The position numbers and the translations under genes are program-made. Below are positions 8,788-19,236 of a stretch of 64,000 nucleotides of DNA, in pieces. Source of the stretch: Treponema sp. GTDB lineage: Bacteria > Spirochaetota > Spirochaetia > Treponematales > Breznakiellaceae. The notes under the pieces are model-generated. The model was not told the DNA's origin, made no database searches, and saw only the letters and a program-made list of their open reading frames with translations. How positions within the stretch are numbered: the stretch's first letter is position 1; each line of letters begins with the position of its first letter. Where the stretch lies: positions 1 through 64,000 of the forward strand of contig JAITUR010000117.1 of assembly GCA_031286205.1 (NCBI GenBank). The letters are read 5' to 3'.

Positions 8788-9449
8788 ACTGGGATAAAAT
8801 ATTTAACTCACTGGAAAACTGGTATAAAGAAATTTCCGTTACAGAAGGCGCAGACCCGTCTGTAAGCACAATAGCCGAACACTACCGCAGAGACCCGTGG
8901 GCAGTGCTTGCCTCTACAATAATTAGCTTGCGTACAAAAGACGAAGTTACCATTGTTGCGTCGGAACGATTATTGGAAAAAGCGCCTTCGCCCGCACGCC
9001 TTGCCGCATTAAAAGAAAGTGTAATAGCCAAATTGATATATCCTGCAGGATTTTATAATAACAAAGCAGCTTCGTTAAAAAAGACAGCGGATATTTTAAT
9101 TAATCAATATAAAGGCGTTGTACCTTCTACAATGGAAGAATTGCTTGCTTTACCCGGCGTTGGAAGAAAAACGGCAAACCTTGTATTAAACGAAGCCTAT
9201 GGCATTAATGCTATATGCGTCGATATTCATGTTCACCGTATTTCTAATCGTACCGGGTGGCTGGAATCCAAAACCCCGGAAGAAACAGAAATGATTTTGC
9301 GAAAAATCCTGCCTGTTAAATATTGGAAGCGTATTAATTACCTTCTTGTTTTGTACGGACAAAGACTCTGCCGCCCTGTAAGCCCTTTTTGTTCCCGCTG
9401 TATTATTACGAAATTTTGCAAACGCTGCGGGGTAGAGAGGACAAGGTAG
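8769..9449 (+). CDS. nth: Endonuclease III
   Basis: LPGVGRKTANLVLNEA HhH motif, VDIHVHRISNR, C-x6-C-x2-C-x5-C Fe-S motif. Confidence 0.95.
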   Translation: MSSGKINWDKIFNSLENWYKEISVTEGADPSVSTIAEHYRRDPWAVLASTIISLRTKDEVTIVASERLLEKAPSPARLAALKESVIAKLIYPAGFYNNKAASLKKTADILINQYKGVVPSTMEELLALPGVGRKTANLVLNEAYGINAICVDIHVHRISNRTGWLESKTPEETEMILRKILPVKYWKRINYLLVLYGQRLCRPVSPFCSRCIITKFCKRCGVERTR

Positions 9450-10272
9450 GCAAAACTTCATGCTCCGTATAACCGGCTTGTATAAGCGTTTGTACTGCAA
9501 TATCGTAGCTTCCGTTTATATGCTCTGCACGATGAGCATCGGCTGTAATAATTACGGGCACATTGTTTTCGCGCAACATTCGCAAAAATGTCAATGACGG
9601 GTATGTTTCGTTTATTTTTCCGCGGTTAATGCCGCCCGTGTTAACTTCTACGGTTATTCCGGCTTTGGCGGCTGCAACGGCAACTTCCTTTTGGCGGGCG
9701 GTTTCGGCTTCCGTGTTCCAGGGTTTTTCGTCCCGGTAATTTTTTTTAATAATATCGGGGTGCGCCAATATGTTAAAGCCGCCCAGCTGGATCATTTCTA
9801 TAGAGGCATCGTAATAGGCATGCATTAACGCATTTATATCGCCGCCAAAACTTTTATTAACTCCGTTCATAAGCTCTTCCGGCGAACCATCTATTGTAAA
9901 AAGTTCTGTGCCATTTGGCGGAACAATAAAATGGACAGCGCCAATCAGATAATCGGAGTTACAGGAAGCAATATCATCGTCCAGAGCAGAACGCAAACCT
10001 TTTATATAATCAACTTCGAAGCCGAGTAAAACTTTTAACTTTCCTTCCCAGCGGGATTTTGCTTCCAAAACAGTTTTTATATATTCATCTTTTTTATCTT
10101 CCGGTAAATTCCAAAATGTTTTTATGCCCGCTTTTTTTTCCAAAGGAGCATGAGCGCTAAAACCAACAGCGTGCAATTTTTTTTCGTATGCGGTACGGCA
10201 CATGGTTTCTACATCGTCCCTTCCGTCGCAAAAAACGGTATGGTTATGTAAACTGGAAAAATAGGAATTCAT
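9406..10272 (-). CDS. PHP-domain histidinol-phosphatase family
   Basis: SLHNHTVFCDG, HPDIIKKN, ITADAHRAEH motifs; 3' end overlaps nth convergently by 44 bp. Confidence 0.85.
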   Translation of the reverse strand: MNSYFSSLHNHTVFCDGRDDVETMCRTAYEKKLHAVGFSAHAPLEKKAGIKTFWNLPEDKKDEYIKTVLEAKSRWEGKLKVLLGFEVDYIKGLRSALDDDIASCNSDYLIGAVHFIVPPNGTELFTIDGSPEELMNGVNKSFGGDINALMHAYYDASIEMIQLGGFNILAHPDIIKKNYRDEKPWNTEAETARQKEVAVAAAKAGITVEVNTGGINRGKINETYPSLTFLRMLRENNVPVIITADAHRAEHINGSYDIAVQTLIQAGYTEHEVLPTLSSLPRSVCKIS

Positions 10273-11396
10273 TTTTTCTCCCCGGCAAGATCGATAATTA
10301 AAGCGCCGCTTTTTACATCTATCTTATTTGTATTTATAAAATCTTTTACAAGATTGCCCGATAAAATCTTTTCTTTATTATGTTTATCTTGCGCCAGTAA
10401 GACAAGCCCCTGTTCCGAGCATCCGTAACACCCTGTTTTTCCGCCGGGCAAGGGGAAAGAATCCGAAATTACCCGTGCAGCTTTGCCTGTTTGCTTTTTC
10501 GCATTATTTGTCAGCAAATAGCTGTACACAAGCCGTTCTTTGGGAAGTTTCGCGGCAGCAGAAAGACGGACAAGCTCTTTTGGCGGATCAAAATTTTCAT
10601 GGGCAAAGTGGCACCATTTTTTGCTTTTGGAGTTTATAAGCGGACATTCTCCTGAATGTGTACAGGGAGCCGCCGGTATTCTATCCAATTTAATAAATTC
10701 ATCGCGTAAAAACGAGATAAACCTGCCGGATTGCGGAACTCCCGGCTCTACCGTAAGAATGTACCCGTTTTCTGCCGCAAGGGTGTGCATCAATTTAGCG
10801 CTGTCAGAAGCAATTTGCTTTAGTCCGCCGGTATTATTGTAAGATACTTTTTCATAAATCTCGTTAAACAAATTAATCGCACAAACCAATGCGCCGTTTT
10901 TGGAAGTAATTCCTTTATGTATAACACCATTTTTATTTATATCTATATCTTTGCGGACAAGATTTATTTTCCATAAAGAATCCGCCGCCAGTGCATTAAA
11001 AAACTTTTTTCCGGCTTCCAGCGCCTGACCGCTGCGATCTATACAAAAAAATTCCAAAGGAATCGTCCGTAAATTGGGGTATGCAATCCAAAGAGCGGCG
11101 GGTAAAGTTAATGTCCCGCTTCCTAAATCTATAATTGTATTGTTTGGAAGCAGCTTAATATCCAAATCCTTTAATAAAATGCAAAGACGATACAGATTCC
11201 ACGGTAAAAAATAATGCAAATAAGCGGAAAGAAAATTTTGCCGCCCCAGATAGGAAAGAGACCGCTCTCCCCGCTTGTTTGTAAGAAGCTGCGACAATTC
11301 TGCAATATCGCGGGGAAGCGCACTGCGAAACCGCGCGGGAATGGGAAAGGTTTTGTTAATTATATTGGGAAGAGAATGTAACAGCCGGATCATCAT
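10269..11396 (-). CDS. Rsm22-like small-subunit rRNA methyltransferase family protein
   Basis: SAM motif IIDLGSGTLTLPAALW and Cys cluster CTHSGECPLINSKSKKWCHFAH typical of Rsm22. Confidence 0.75.
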   Translation of the reverse strand: MMIRLLHSLPNIINKTFPIPARFRSALPRDIAELSQLLTNKRGERSLSYLGRQNFLSAYLHYFLPWNLYRLCILLKDLDIKLLPNNTIIDLGSGTLTLPAALWIAYPNLRTIPLEFFCIDRSGQALEAGKKFFNALAADSLWKINLVRKDIDINKNGVIHKGITSKNGALVCAINLFNEIYEKVSYNNTGGLKQIASDSAKLMHTLAAENGYILTVEPGVPQSGRFISFLRDEFIKLDRIPAAPCTHSGECPLINSKSKKWCHFAHENFDPPKELVRLSAAAKLPKERLVYSYLLTNNAKKQTGKAARVISDSFPLPGGKTGCYGCSEQGLVLLAQDKHNKEKILSGNLVKDFINTNKIDVKSGALIIDLAGEKK

Positions 11397-13594
11397 CTTA
11401 CAGCGGCTGATACAGGAATAACATCAATTCCACAGCGGACAAGCGCGTCTAACAAGACATCGATTCTTTGGTAAAGATATTCGTCTCTGCCGCCGGAGAG
11501 TAAGCCAATGCGGACGGGTATTATTGCGTTCATTCTTCTGTTATCAACAACCTGCTCGATCATTTGGGATGCGGAAATTTGGCGAAGATTCAGCCGTCCG
11601 GATTCCTCGCGGGATACCCAATCGTGAAGATCCAGTGTTCTGTTTATTGTCGTATATCCGGCGGCGGCGGCGGACGAAGTAATTAAACTGGAATTGCGGT
11701 AAAACGGAGGATGCCAAAGTAAAACAAGCTCTCTTCCGGCAGAGTTAAAAAATTCGTCTTCGTTGCGCGCAAGCCCTTGTGTAATAAACTCTCTTGTTAT
11801 TCGATAGCGGGAATCCGAAAAATCGATAGGTGCGTAAAACATGGATGCTGTTTCGTGCCCTGCTTCCGCAATAGCGGCGGCGGACTGGGGGTTACGGCGG
11901 ATAAATTCTCCGTTAAGAAAAAAAGTTGCCCTTATATTATTTCTGCGCAGTGCGGCTAATACATGGTAAAGCCCTGTATCGTCGTCGTAAAGATCGAAAC
12001 AAAGAGCAATTCTTGTAAAATTTCTTTGCGGGTACGCCCTGCTTACAGTATGTTTTGCCATTAACGAAGTTGTCCCAATAGACTGCACATTTCGTATCAT
12101 TGGGATATTTCTGAATAAACCCGAAGACTGCGGTTCCAAATAAACACGGAAACGATCCGTTGCAAGAGAAACAGGACGAAGCTGCGGTTCCGTTTCTACA
12201 GTCCAGCCGTTTCTGGTATCGGTGGCATACCAATCACTGCCCAGTCGTGCAAAAACCCGCCCCCTGGCAGATGCTTCAAGGCCGATTTCATCTGCGCCGG
12301 AAAGACATATTCGTCTTTGCGTAACAGCGGCGGCGGAAATATTTATTTCTTCTATTTGTTTGTATGTGCCGGAAATAAACCGTCCGTTGTTAATCCATGC
12401 GCAAGATAAAATAGGTTCGTCTTTTAATTTTTGAATCAAACGCCAGTTGGTAAAATCCCAAAGTTCCAGTCCTTTTTCTCCCCAGAAAATCGCCCTTGTA
12501 CCGTCAGGAGACAAAGCTCCGTTAGACGACAATGGAACATTTTCCGGTGTTACAATAGTCCACGATTGATTCGCGTTTATTGTATAACGCCAAGCAGCAA
12601 CCCGGTTGTTTTCTGAAAATAAAATAGATATTTGTTCCGGAGAACCGGAATTCCAGAGTACATTCATGTTGTCTGCACCGCTTGGTATGGATACATACGG
12701 AATCGCATTACTGTTACTTCTATTATTATTGCCCAGTAAAAAAACAAACAGACCCTTGTTATTTTTGTTAAGAAGTATAGATTCTGAATTTGGCGCAACC
12801 CAATAATGATCAAAGCTCGGATCAAATTCAAAAGGAAGAACTGCGGCAGTATTTCCAATAGAGAAAAAATCGCCGTAAATTGTTCTTGTAAAAAGCTCCG
12901 GGTTTCTTACCTGATACAAAGTGTTTCCGCTAAAATAAAAGAAGTCTCCTTGCTGACCCCATGCTACAGAATTTATACTGCCTGCACCCATCATTCTAAA
13001 CCGTTCATCGACTAAAACAGAAAGATTGCTTATTATAGGAAAATAATAAAGTCTTCCGTCTTTTGAATAAACAAAAAGCCGCGAATCCGGACTCCATTTT
13101 GCGGGGAAATCCCGGGCAGGCAGCTCGACTCTTTCGGATACAGCCTGTTTTCTGCCGTTAGAAACATTTATTAAAAAAAGAGTTCCGTAAGCCGGACTTG
13201 TCGGCTCTATGTAGAGTACCCATCTGCCGTCATTGGATGCGGCAACTTCCTGCAGTCTGCCCTTTAACGGAATTCCTCCTTCTGCAAAGGAAGGATAACC
13301 GGGCAGCGGCACCGGCAGACCGCCTGTTACAGAAATTCTTGCAACCCCAAACCGGTTTACAGCCTGAATCGTTCTTCCGTTATCGACTACTTGCAGTTTT
13401 TCCGGAAATGCAGTCATCTGTTGTATCGACATATTATTTAATGTAGAAATAAAAACAGCATTCTGCGATTCAAATTCCGCCCGGAATAAAAGCCTGTCAT
13501 CGTTGGAAAGGTTAAGATCGCTAAAATTAACCCCAAAAAGATAAATGGGTAAAAAAGAGAAGACAGCTATAAACAGGGCTTTGTTTATCTTCAA
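11393..13594 (-). CDS. Beta-propeller (WD40/TolB-like) N-terminus fused to polysaccharide deacetylase domain
   Basis: Repeated W/SPDSRLFVYSKDG, LSPDGTRAIFWG blades; C-terminal ALCFDLYDDDTGLYHVLAALRRNNIRATFFLNGEFIRRNP...LWHPPFYRNS. Confidence 0.8.
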   Translation of the reverse strand: MKINKALFIAVFSFLPIYLFGVNFSDLNLSNDDRLLFRAEFESQNAVFISTLNNMSIQQMTAFPEKLQVVDNGRTIQAVNRFGVARISVTGGLPVPLPGYPSFAEGGIPLKGRLQEVAASNDGRWVLYIEPTSPAYGTLFLINVSNGRKQAVSERVELPARDFPAKWSPDSRLFVYSKDGRLYYFPIISNLSVLVDERFRMMGAGSINSVAWGQQGDFFYFSGNTLYQVRNPELFTRTIYGDFFSIGNTAAVLPFEFDPSFDHYWVAPNSESILLNKNNKGLFVFLLGNNNRSNSNAIPYVSIPSGADNMNVLWNSGSPEQISILFSENNRVAAWRYTINANQSWTIVTPENVPLSSNGALSPDGTRAIFWGEKGLELWDFTNWRLIQKLKDEPILSCAWINNGRFISGTYKQIEEINISAAAVTQRRICLSGADEIGLEASARGRVFARLGSDWYATDTRNGWTVETEPQLRPVSLATDRFRVYLEPQSSGLFRNIPMIRNVQSIGTTSLMAKHTVSRAYPQRNFTRIALCFDLYDDDTGLYHVLAALRRNNIRATFFLNGEFIRRNPQSAAAIAEAGHETASMFYAPIDFSDSRYRITREFITQGLARNEDEFFNSAGRELVLLWHPPFYRNSSLITSSAAAAGYTTINRTLDLHDWVSREESGRLNLRQISASQMIEQVVDNRRMNAIIPVRIGLLSGGRDEYLYQRIDVLLDALVRCGIDVIPVSAAVR

Positions 13595-13596
13595 TA

Positions 13597-13779
13597 TTAT
13601 TTCCTTCCCAGAAAATCGTCCAATTCCCTTTCCATGTCAGAAAGGCGATTATCCATTAATTGAATCCGCCGAATCGAGTATTTTATCTGCCTATCTTTTA
13701 GTTTGTCGCAAGCTTCATCTACCACTTCTGTAAAGGAATAAACACCGGGTATTGCTGCGGATTTCTCGTTTAGTGTCAT
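13597..13779 (-). CDS. Small hypothetical protein (60 aa)
   Basis: ORF directly upstream of the deacetylase gene on the same strand. Confidence 0.5.
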   Translation of the reverse strand: MTLNEKSAAIPGVYSFTEVVDEACDKLKDRQIKYSIRRIQLMDNRLSDMERELDDFLGRK

Positions 13780-13798
13780 ACTTTAATTGTAGTATATC

Positions 13799-13924
13799 TT
13801 ATTGTACAATTTCCACTGTTTTTTCTATAGAAAAAGCTGTTTCTGCCGCCTCGACTTCGTCAAAAGCCCTGATTACAGTAAATACGGCAAGAAACGCCAA
13901 AAGTATCAATATTAATTTTCGCAT
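13799..13924 (-). CDS. Small secreted/membrane peptide (41 aa)
   Basis: MRKLILILLAFLAVFTVIRAFDEVEAAETAFSIEKTVEIVQ; SD AAAGGA; not in ORF track (<60 aa). Confidence 0.5.
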   Translation of the reverse strand: MRKLILILLAFLAVFTVIRAFDEVEAAETAFSIEKTVEIVQ

Positions 13925-13956
13925 AGCAATCCTTTATATATTAAATAATGACAAAT

Positions 13957-15096
13957 TTATCTTAATAATTCAAGAGGGTTAACCAGCCTGTTGTTTTTAT
14001 CGTATATGCTAAAGTGCAAATGCGGCCCTGTACTGTAGCCGGTATTGCCGGATTCCCCTATTTTCCTGCCCCTTGCAACCCTGTCCCCCTGTCTTACCGA
14101 GTATGAATTCAGGTGGGCATAGAGGGTTTTATAGCCATTATCATGGGTTATGATGATATGCTTGCCGTACAGCCAATTTTCCCCAATTACCGAAATGGTC
14201 CCGTCAAGGGCTGCCATAACCGTAGTGCCTGTATCTGCCCTAAGATCGATGCCGGTATGGAACGCCAAAACTCCGCTTTTGGGGTCTTTTCTCATGCCAT
14301 AACGACTGGTTACATACTTGCTGGCTACAGGGTACATAAACAGCTCTCCAAGGCTCATTCTTAGATCGATATCATTCATTCTGGCGCCCGGGATAAAGAG
14401 GGTTTCGCCCTGCCTGATATTGTCGCTTTTTATATCGTTTACATCCAAAATTACTTCCAGGGGTACATTGTAGGATGCCGCTATTTTAGAAAGACTGTCC
14501 CCGCTTTTTACCTGGTGCGGAATTCCATCAATATTAGGTATTCTTAGGGTCTGTCCTTCTCTAAGGGTTCTGGCATTGCGAATGTCGTTGGAAGCAATTA
14601 CAGCGCCAACGGAAACTCCAAACCTTTGAGCTATCGAAGAGACGGCATCTCCTTTTCGAACCCTGTATTGCTGCCATTCAAAAGTAATTAAGTCGTTTTT
14701 GGGGTCTTCCGGCGGGGTTTCGACACTGTTTCCCGCCCGATTTTCCGTCGTATTCTCTACTACTGCTGTTGGCAATAAATTTGTTACTCCCATAGCAGCA
14801 TATTGCATGGTATGATGCTCGGCTTCTGTTTCCAGACCGGGCGAAAAAGCTATACTATCAGGCAGGCTGATATTTTCCCAGTTAAAAAGGGCAAGGGCAA
14901 TTACAAAAGCGCTTGCAGCTACCGCCAAAACAGGCAAAATGGGGACATTAAAGGTAAATCCCGGACGATTATCCTTTTTTACGGTTTTTTTACTGCGCGA
15001 GTGGATAAATCTGGAGTTAAAACCTGCCGATTTATTAATAGGTTTTGATTTATTGCGTCTTTTGGAGACACATTGTTTTTCGATTATTACTCCCAT
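13957..15096 (-). CDS. LysM (x2) + M23 family metallopeptidase
   Basis: YRVRKGDAVSSIAQRFGVSVGAVIASND and HQVKSGDSLSKIAASYNVPLEVILDVND; HTGIDLRADTGTTVMAALDG...GPHLHFSIY. Confidence 0.95.
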   Translation of the reverse strand: MGVIIEKQCVSKRRNKSKPINKSAGFNSRFIHSRSKKTVKKDNRPGFTFNVPILPVLAVAASAFVIALALFNWENISLPDSIAFSPGLETEAEHHTMQYAAMGVTNLLPTAVVENTTENRAGNSVETPPEDPKNDLITFEWQQYRVRKGDAVSSIAQRFGVSVGAVIASNDIRNARTLREGQTLRIPNIDGIPHQVKSGDSLSKIAASYNVPLEVILDVNDIKSDNIRQGETLFIPGARMNDIDLRMSLGELFMYPVASKYVTSRYGMRKDPKSGVLAFHTGIDLRADTGTTVMAALDGTISVIGENWLYGKHIIITHDNGYKTLYAHLNSYSVRQGDRVARGRKIGESGNTGYSTGPHLHFSIYDKNNRLVNPLELLR

Positions 15097-15139
15097 AATG
15101 GATTTATCGACATATAATAAGATTGGGTTAAGGTATTAA

Positions 15140-15541
15140 ATGAGATATATAAGAACAAAGCCGGTTATTTTAGCAATTACCGCCGCAGTCATCTTAAAAT
15201 TGTTTGTTTTTGACTTTATAATAGCACAAGGACATTCTATGGAACCTTCCATTAAAAACGGAAAGGTTCTTGTTGTCAGCCGTTTAAGATATGGATTACG
15301 GATTCCGTTTGTTCGCATAAACAGCGGGCAAAATTATTTATTTCGATGGGCAGAGCCTAAAATTGGAGAGGTTGTGGTTTTTTATACGCCTATGGGTGAA
15401 TTAGCGGTAAAACGATGCTCGGAGTTGACACCGCGGGGAAGTTTTTTTGCGAAAGGCGATAATGAATTTTCCTCTTACGATTCACGCGCGTATGGACCTG
15501 TTCCTCTGGATAATATTATTGGAAAGGTGTTAGGGTATTAA
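15140..15541 (+). CDS. lepB: Signal peptidase I
   Basis: GHSMEPSIKNGKVLVVSRL (catalytic Ser), AVKRC (Lys), AKGDNEFSSYDSRAYGPV. Confidence 0.92.
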   Translation: MRYIRTKPVILAITAAVILKLFVFDFIIAQGHSMEPSIKNGKVLVVSRLRYGLRIPFVRINSGQNYLFRWAEPKIGEVVVFYTPMGELAVKRCSELTPRGSFFAKGDNEFSSYDSRAYGPVPLDNIIGKVLGY

Positions 15542-17416
15542 ATGAACTTAAAACGCCGCTATCTTTTTATTTTTACTATATTGATACTCTTTGCGGGGTA
15601 TCTCCTTGTTCACTATGCGGTAATAATGATAAAAAACGAACTCCCTTCCACGCGCCGTCAGACACAGAGTCTTACAGAACGCGGACCCATTCTTGATCGT
15701 AACGGGCGTTTTCTTGCCATCTCCATAAGATTTGCAGATGTAAGTGTTTGGCGGCCTTCGATTACGGATATTGATGTTTTATCGACAGAGATTGCTCCGT
15801 TTTTGGATATGTCTCCGGCAGAAATCCGAAGCAGGATAAATTCTTCGGAATCTAATTTTTTATATATAAAAAGACAGATAGATGATGCTTCCGCAAGACG
15901 GCTGTCCGCATTAATAGACGAAAAAAAAATAAGAGGGGTAATGATTCAACCCATTGTAGGCAGACTGTATCCTGAAAAAACTCTTGCCGGACAAGTTGTC
16001 GGTTTTGTCGGCGATGGAAACAGAGGGCTGGAAGGAATTGAATTTGCTTTTAACAATATTTTGGACGGCATTGACAATAACGAAACAAACAAAAATTCGT
16101 CCGATATTAACCGTGGATCGCAGGTTTTTCTTACTATAGATACTTATGTACAGCATATTCTGGAACAGATAGCAGCCCGTACAATGAACGAGACAAAGGC
16201 GGAAGCTGTCATGCTCCTTGCTATGGATCCCCGTACCGGCGATATTCTTGGATCCGCCTCTATGCCCAATTATGATTTAAATAATATTCGCGCATCCAAT
16301 GAAATTAGCAGAATGAACCGTCCTGTTATTTGGGCTTACGAACCGGGTTCTACATTTAAGGTTTTTTCTATGGCGGCTCTTATGGATTCCGGAGTTATTT
16401 CCGCAAATTCCCGCTTTGTCTGTAACGGCAGTTACGAGCGGGTAACAAACCGCGGCGAAAGAATTTTAATTAATTGTCTTGGCGCTCATGGAAATGTTAC
16501 TGTAAGAGATATTATTATTCATTCCTGCAATGCTGGAGCCGCTCATGCTTCCGATTTTATTTCCAACAACAATTTCTTTTATTTGTTAAACGATTATGGT
16601 TTTGGTTCCCGTACCGGAGCCGGCAGTCCCGGAGAGACAACGGGTTATTTTGCGCAAAGCGGTCTTTGGTCTGAGCGTTCCAAACCAACCCTGGCTATTG
16701 GACAGGAAATTGCTGTCTCCGCTTATCAAATGCTTCAGGCAGCAAGCGCCATTGCCAATGATGGCGTACTTGTTCCTCCGCGTATAGTTTCTAAAATTGT
16801 TTCCGCTGACGGAAGAACAACAACGGAATGGGAGAATGGAGAAAATCGCCGAATCTTAAAAGCGGAAACTGCAAGAGCCATGCGCTTTTACATGGTGGAT
16901 ACCGCTTCCAGGATAGGAACAGCCTGGCGTGCCGCGGTAGAAGATATGTCGCTTGCGGTAAAAACAGGAACCGCGCAAATTATAGATCCGGATACAAAAA
17001 GATATTCGCAGACAGATTTTATTGCAAGTTGTATAGCTCTTCTTCCCGCAGAATCGCCGTCGTTAATTTTATATATTGCAATCATTAAACCGCAGGGCGA
17101 AATTTTAGGCGGCAGAATTGCTGCTCCCGCTATCCGCGAAGCGGCAGAATCGCTTATTGATTATCTTGGCATTCCACGCGGACGGAATCCGCAGATGACA
17201 CATCCGCCTGCGGTTAACATTCCCGCGGGTAGACTTCCTGCAGCTTCTGGCCAAGTTCCCGATTATACGGGGCTTGCAAAGCGCGTTATTCTTCCATTGT
17301 TGTTACGAGACGATATAAATGTAGAAATCCGCGGGGACGGCTGGGTTCGCCGGCAAAGCCCGCCTGCGGGAACACCGCTGGAAGCAGGAATGACAATTAT
17401 TCTGGAATTAGAGTAG
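15542..17416 (+). CDS. FtsI/PBP2-type penicillin-binding transpeptidase with C-terminal PASTA domain
   Basis: EPGSTFKVF (SxxK), HSCNAG (SxN), VKTGTAQ (KTG); C-term VPDYTGLAKR...VRRQSPPAGTPLEAGMTIILELE. Confidence 0.92.
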   Translation: MNLKRRYLFIFTILILFAGYLLVHYAVIMIKNELPSTRRQTQSLTERGPILDRNGRFLAISIRFADVSVWRPSITDIDVLSTEIAPFLDMSPAEIRSRINSSESNFLYIKRQIDDASARRLSALIDEKKIRGVMIQPIVGRLYPEKTLAGQVVGFVGDGNRGLEGIEFAFNNILDGIDNNETNKNSSDINRGSQVFLTIDTYVQHILEQIAARTMNETKAEAVMLLAMDPRTGDILGSASMPNYDLNNIRASNEISRMNRPVIWAYEPGSTFKVFSMAALMDSGVISANSRFVCNGSYERVTNRGERILINCLGAHGNVTVRDIIIHSCNAGAAHASDFISNNNFFYLLNDYGFGSRTGAGSPGETTGYFAQSGLWSERSKPTLAIGQEIAVSAYQMLQAASAIANDGVLVPPRIVSKIVSADGRTTTEWENGENRRILKAETARAMRFYMVDTASRIGTAWRAAVEDMSLAVKTGTAQIIDPDTKRYSQTDFIASCIALLPAESPSLILYIAIIKPQGEILGGRIAAPAIREAAESLIDYLGIPRGRNPQMTHPPAVNIPAGRLPAASGQVPDYTGLAKRVILPLLLRDDINVEIRGDGWVRRQSPPAGTPLEAGMTIILELE

Positions 17417-17439
17417 ATTTTTTAAATTAAAGGAGCCGT

Positions 17440-19236
17440 ATGTCTTTTTGGGATAATAATTATAAAATACTAAAACGGCAATATGGCGGACTCTACGAAG
17501 AACTATCTTATGATAATGACAGTAATAATAATAATTTTCCAAATGAAATAGAAATTGTTGATACTCCGGCAGGAGACCCGACACTTCGCATAAACGGAAT
17601 TTTTGTTCACTCTCCAAGGGATCCTGCAAGAGAAGGACAGAGGCTTGCTCAGGCAATTGACAGCGGAGAGAGTCCCGTTGTTATTCTTGGTTTTGGGCTT
17701 GGTTATACCGCTCAATATGCCGCCGCGCTTGGAAGACCTGTAATAATCGTGGAAAAACATAAATATATGTTACGCAAAGCATTTGAGTTACGCGATTTAA
17801 CGGAATTCCTTTCCGCCAAAAATATTATTTTTGTAGTTGGAGGCTCCGGCGACGGAGTAGTAAATGCGTTAAATATCATAAACGATCTAAATAAAAACGA
17901 TGAACGCCCTGCCCCCGCCATTATCCGCAATAGGGCATTAATGGATTTAGACAATGAATGGTATAAAAATGCAGAAGATAAAATCCGTACATGGATAATG
18001 AAAGACAAAGTAAATACCGCAACCCTTAAAAGATTTGGAAAACGCTGGGTGCGCAATATATCCCAAAATATGATCGCTATTCGCAATTATCCGGGCGTAT
18101 CACGGTTAAAAAATTTAAATACATTTCCTGTTTTTCTTGCCGCTGCTGGTCCCAGTCTGGATAAAATTAAACCTTTTATAAAAGAAATTTACGAACGGTG
18201 CATTGTCATTGCTGTCGATACTAATTTGCGTTTTTTTATTAACAATGGTATACAGCCGGATTTTGTACTTACTGTAGATCCGCAGTTTTGGAACAGCCGT
18301 CATTTGGATCGCTGCGTGTGCGAAAAAACCGCGCTTATTGCAGAGTCTGCGGTATTTCCACCGGTATTGCGTCTGCCTTTTACAAGAAAATTTCTTTGTA
18401 GTTCGTTGTTTCCGCTTGGAACTTATATCGAACAGCAGGTTGATTCCAAAGGCCGTCTTGGTGCGGGAGGTTCGGTTGCTACAACCGCATGGGATTTTGC
18501 CCGTTCGTTGGGCGGAAACAATATTTGGATTGCAGGGTTAGATCTTGCCTTCCCGGAATATAAAACGCATTTTCGCGGCGCTCGCTTTGAAGAAAAAGCC
18601 AATTCTGAATCCACCCGATTCAGGCCTGTAGAAACCTGGGTTGTCCGCGCGTTAAGAGATGGAATTCCGTTTAAGGCAAAATCTGCCGGCGGCGGACAGG
18701 TATTAACCGACCGCAGACTTTCCCTTTATGCCGCCTGGTTCGAAAATCAATTTCGTAATAATCCGCAAGTACATAATTACTCGCTTTTTCAGGAAGGGCT
18801 TGCAATACCGGGGCTCCAGGCAAAAAGCGCGGAAGAATTTATTAAATTACCTGTTTGCCGCAAAGAGATAGATACTTGTCTGCAAGAATGTTATGCCCAA
18901 ATAGATACGGAATTTAACAACACGGAAGAAACCGCAAAAAGAACGGCAAGTTACGAAAAGGCTCTGGCTTCTTTAATTGGAGGTCTTAACAGCATTAAAA
19001 AAGCGGCAGAAAACGGAAAGGCTATTTGCAAAAAAACCAATCATACAGAACAAGATAATAAAGAGCTTGAAAAAATCACAAGGCAGATAGCGGACAGCGA
19101 AGTAAAAGAAATCGCAAGCTTTTTAATTCCAATGGAACTGGGAAAAGAGGATGAAGCAGCCTCGTATTTGCAGTCTTCTTTAAATTTGTTTAATTCATTG
19201 TCAGAATCTGCCGGGTTTTATTTGGAGTTGCTTTGA
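17440..19236 (+). CDS. Motility-associated (Maf) DUF115 family glycosyltransferase-like protein
   Basis: LAAAGPSLDKIKPFIKEIYERCIVIAVDTNLRFFINNGIQPDFVLTVDPQ; GAGGSVATTAWDFARSLGGNNIWIAGLDLAF. Confidence 0.85.
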   Translation: MSFWDNNYKILKRQYGGLYEELSYDNDSNNNNFPNEIEIVDTPAGDPTLRINGIFVHSPRDPAREGQRLAQAIDSGESPVVILGFGLGYTAQYAAALGRPVIIVEKHKYMLRKAFELRDLTEFLSAKNIIFVVGGSGDGVVNALNIINDLNKNDERPAPAIIRNRALMDLDNEWYKNAEDKIRTWIMKDKVNTATLKRFGKRWVRNISQNMIAIRNYPGVSRLKNLNTFPVFLAAAGPSLDKIKPFIKEIYERCIVIAVDTNLRFFINNGIQPDFVLTVDPQFWNSRHLDRCVCEKTALIAESAVFPPVLRLPFTRKFLCSSLFPLGTYIEQQVDSKGRLGAGGSVATTAWDFARSLGGNNIWIAGLDLAFPEYKTHFRGARFEEKANSESTRFRPVETWVVRALRDGIPFKAKSAGGGQVLTDRRLSLYAAWFENQFRNNPQVHNYSLFQEGLAIPGLQAKSAEEFIKLPVCRKEIDTCLQECYAQIDTEFNNTEETAKRTASYEKALASLIGGLNSIKKAAENGKAICKKTNHTEQDNKELEKITRQIADSEVKEIASFLIPMELGKEDEAASYLQSSLNLFNSLSESAGFYLELL

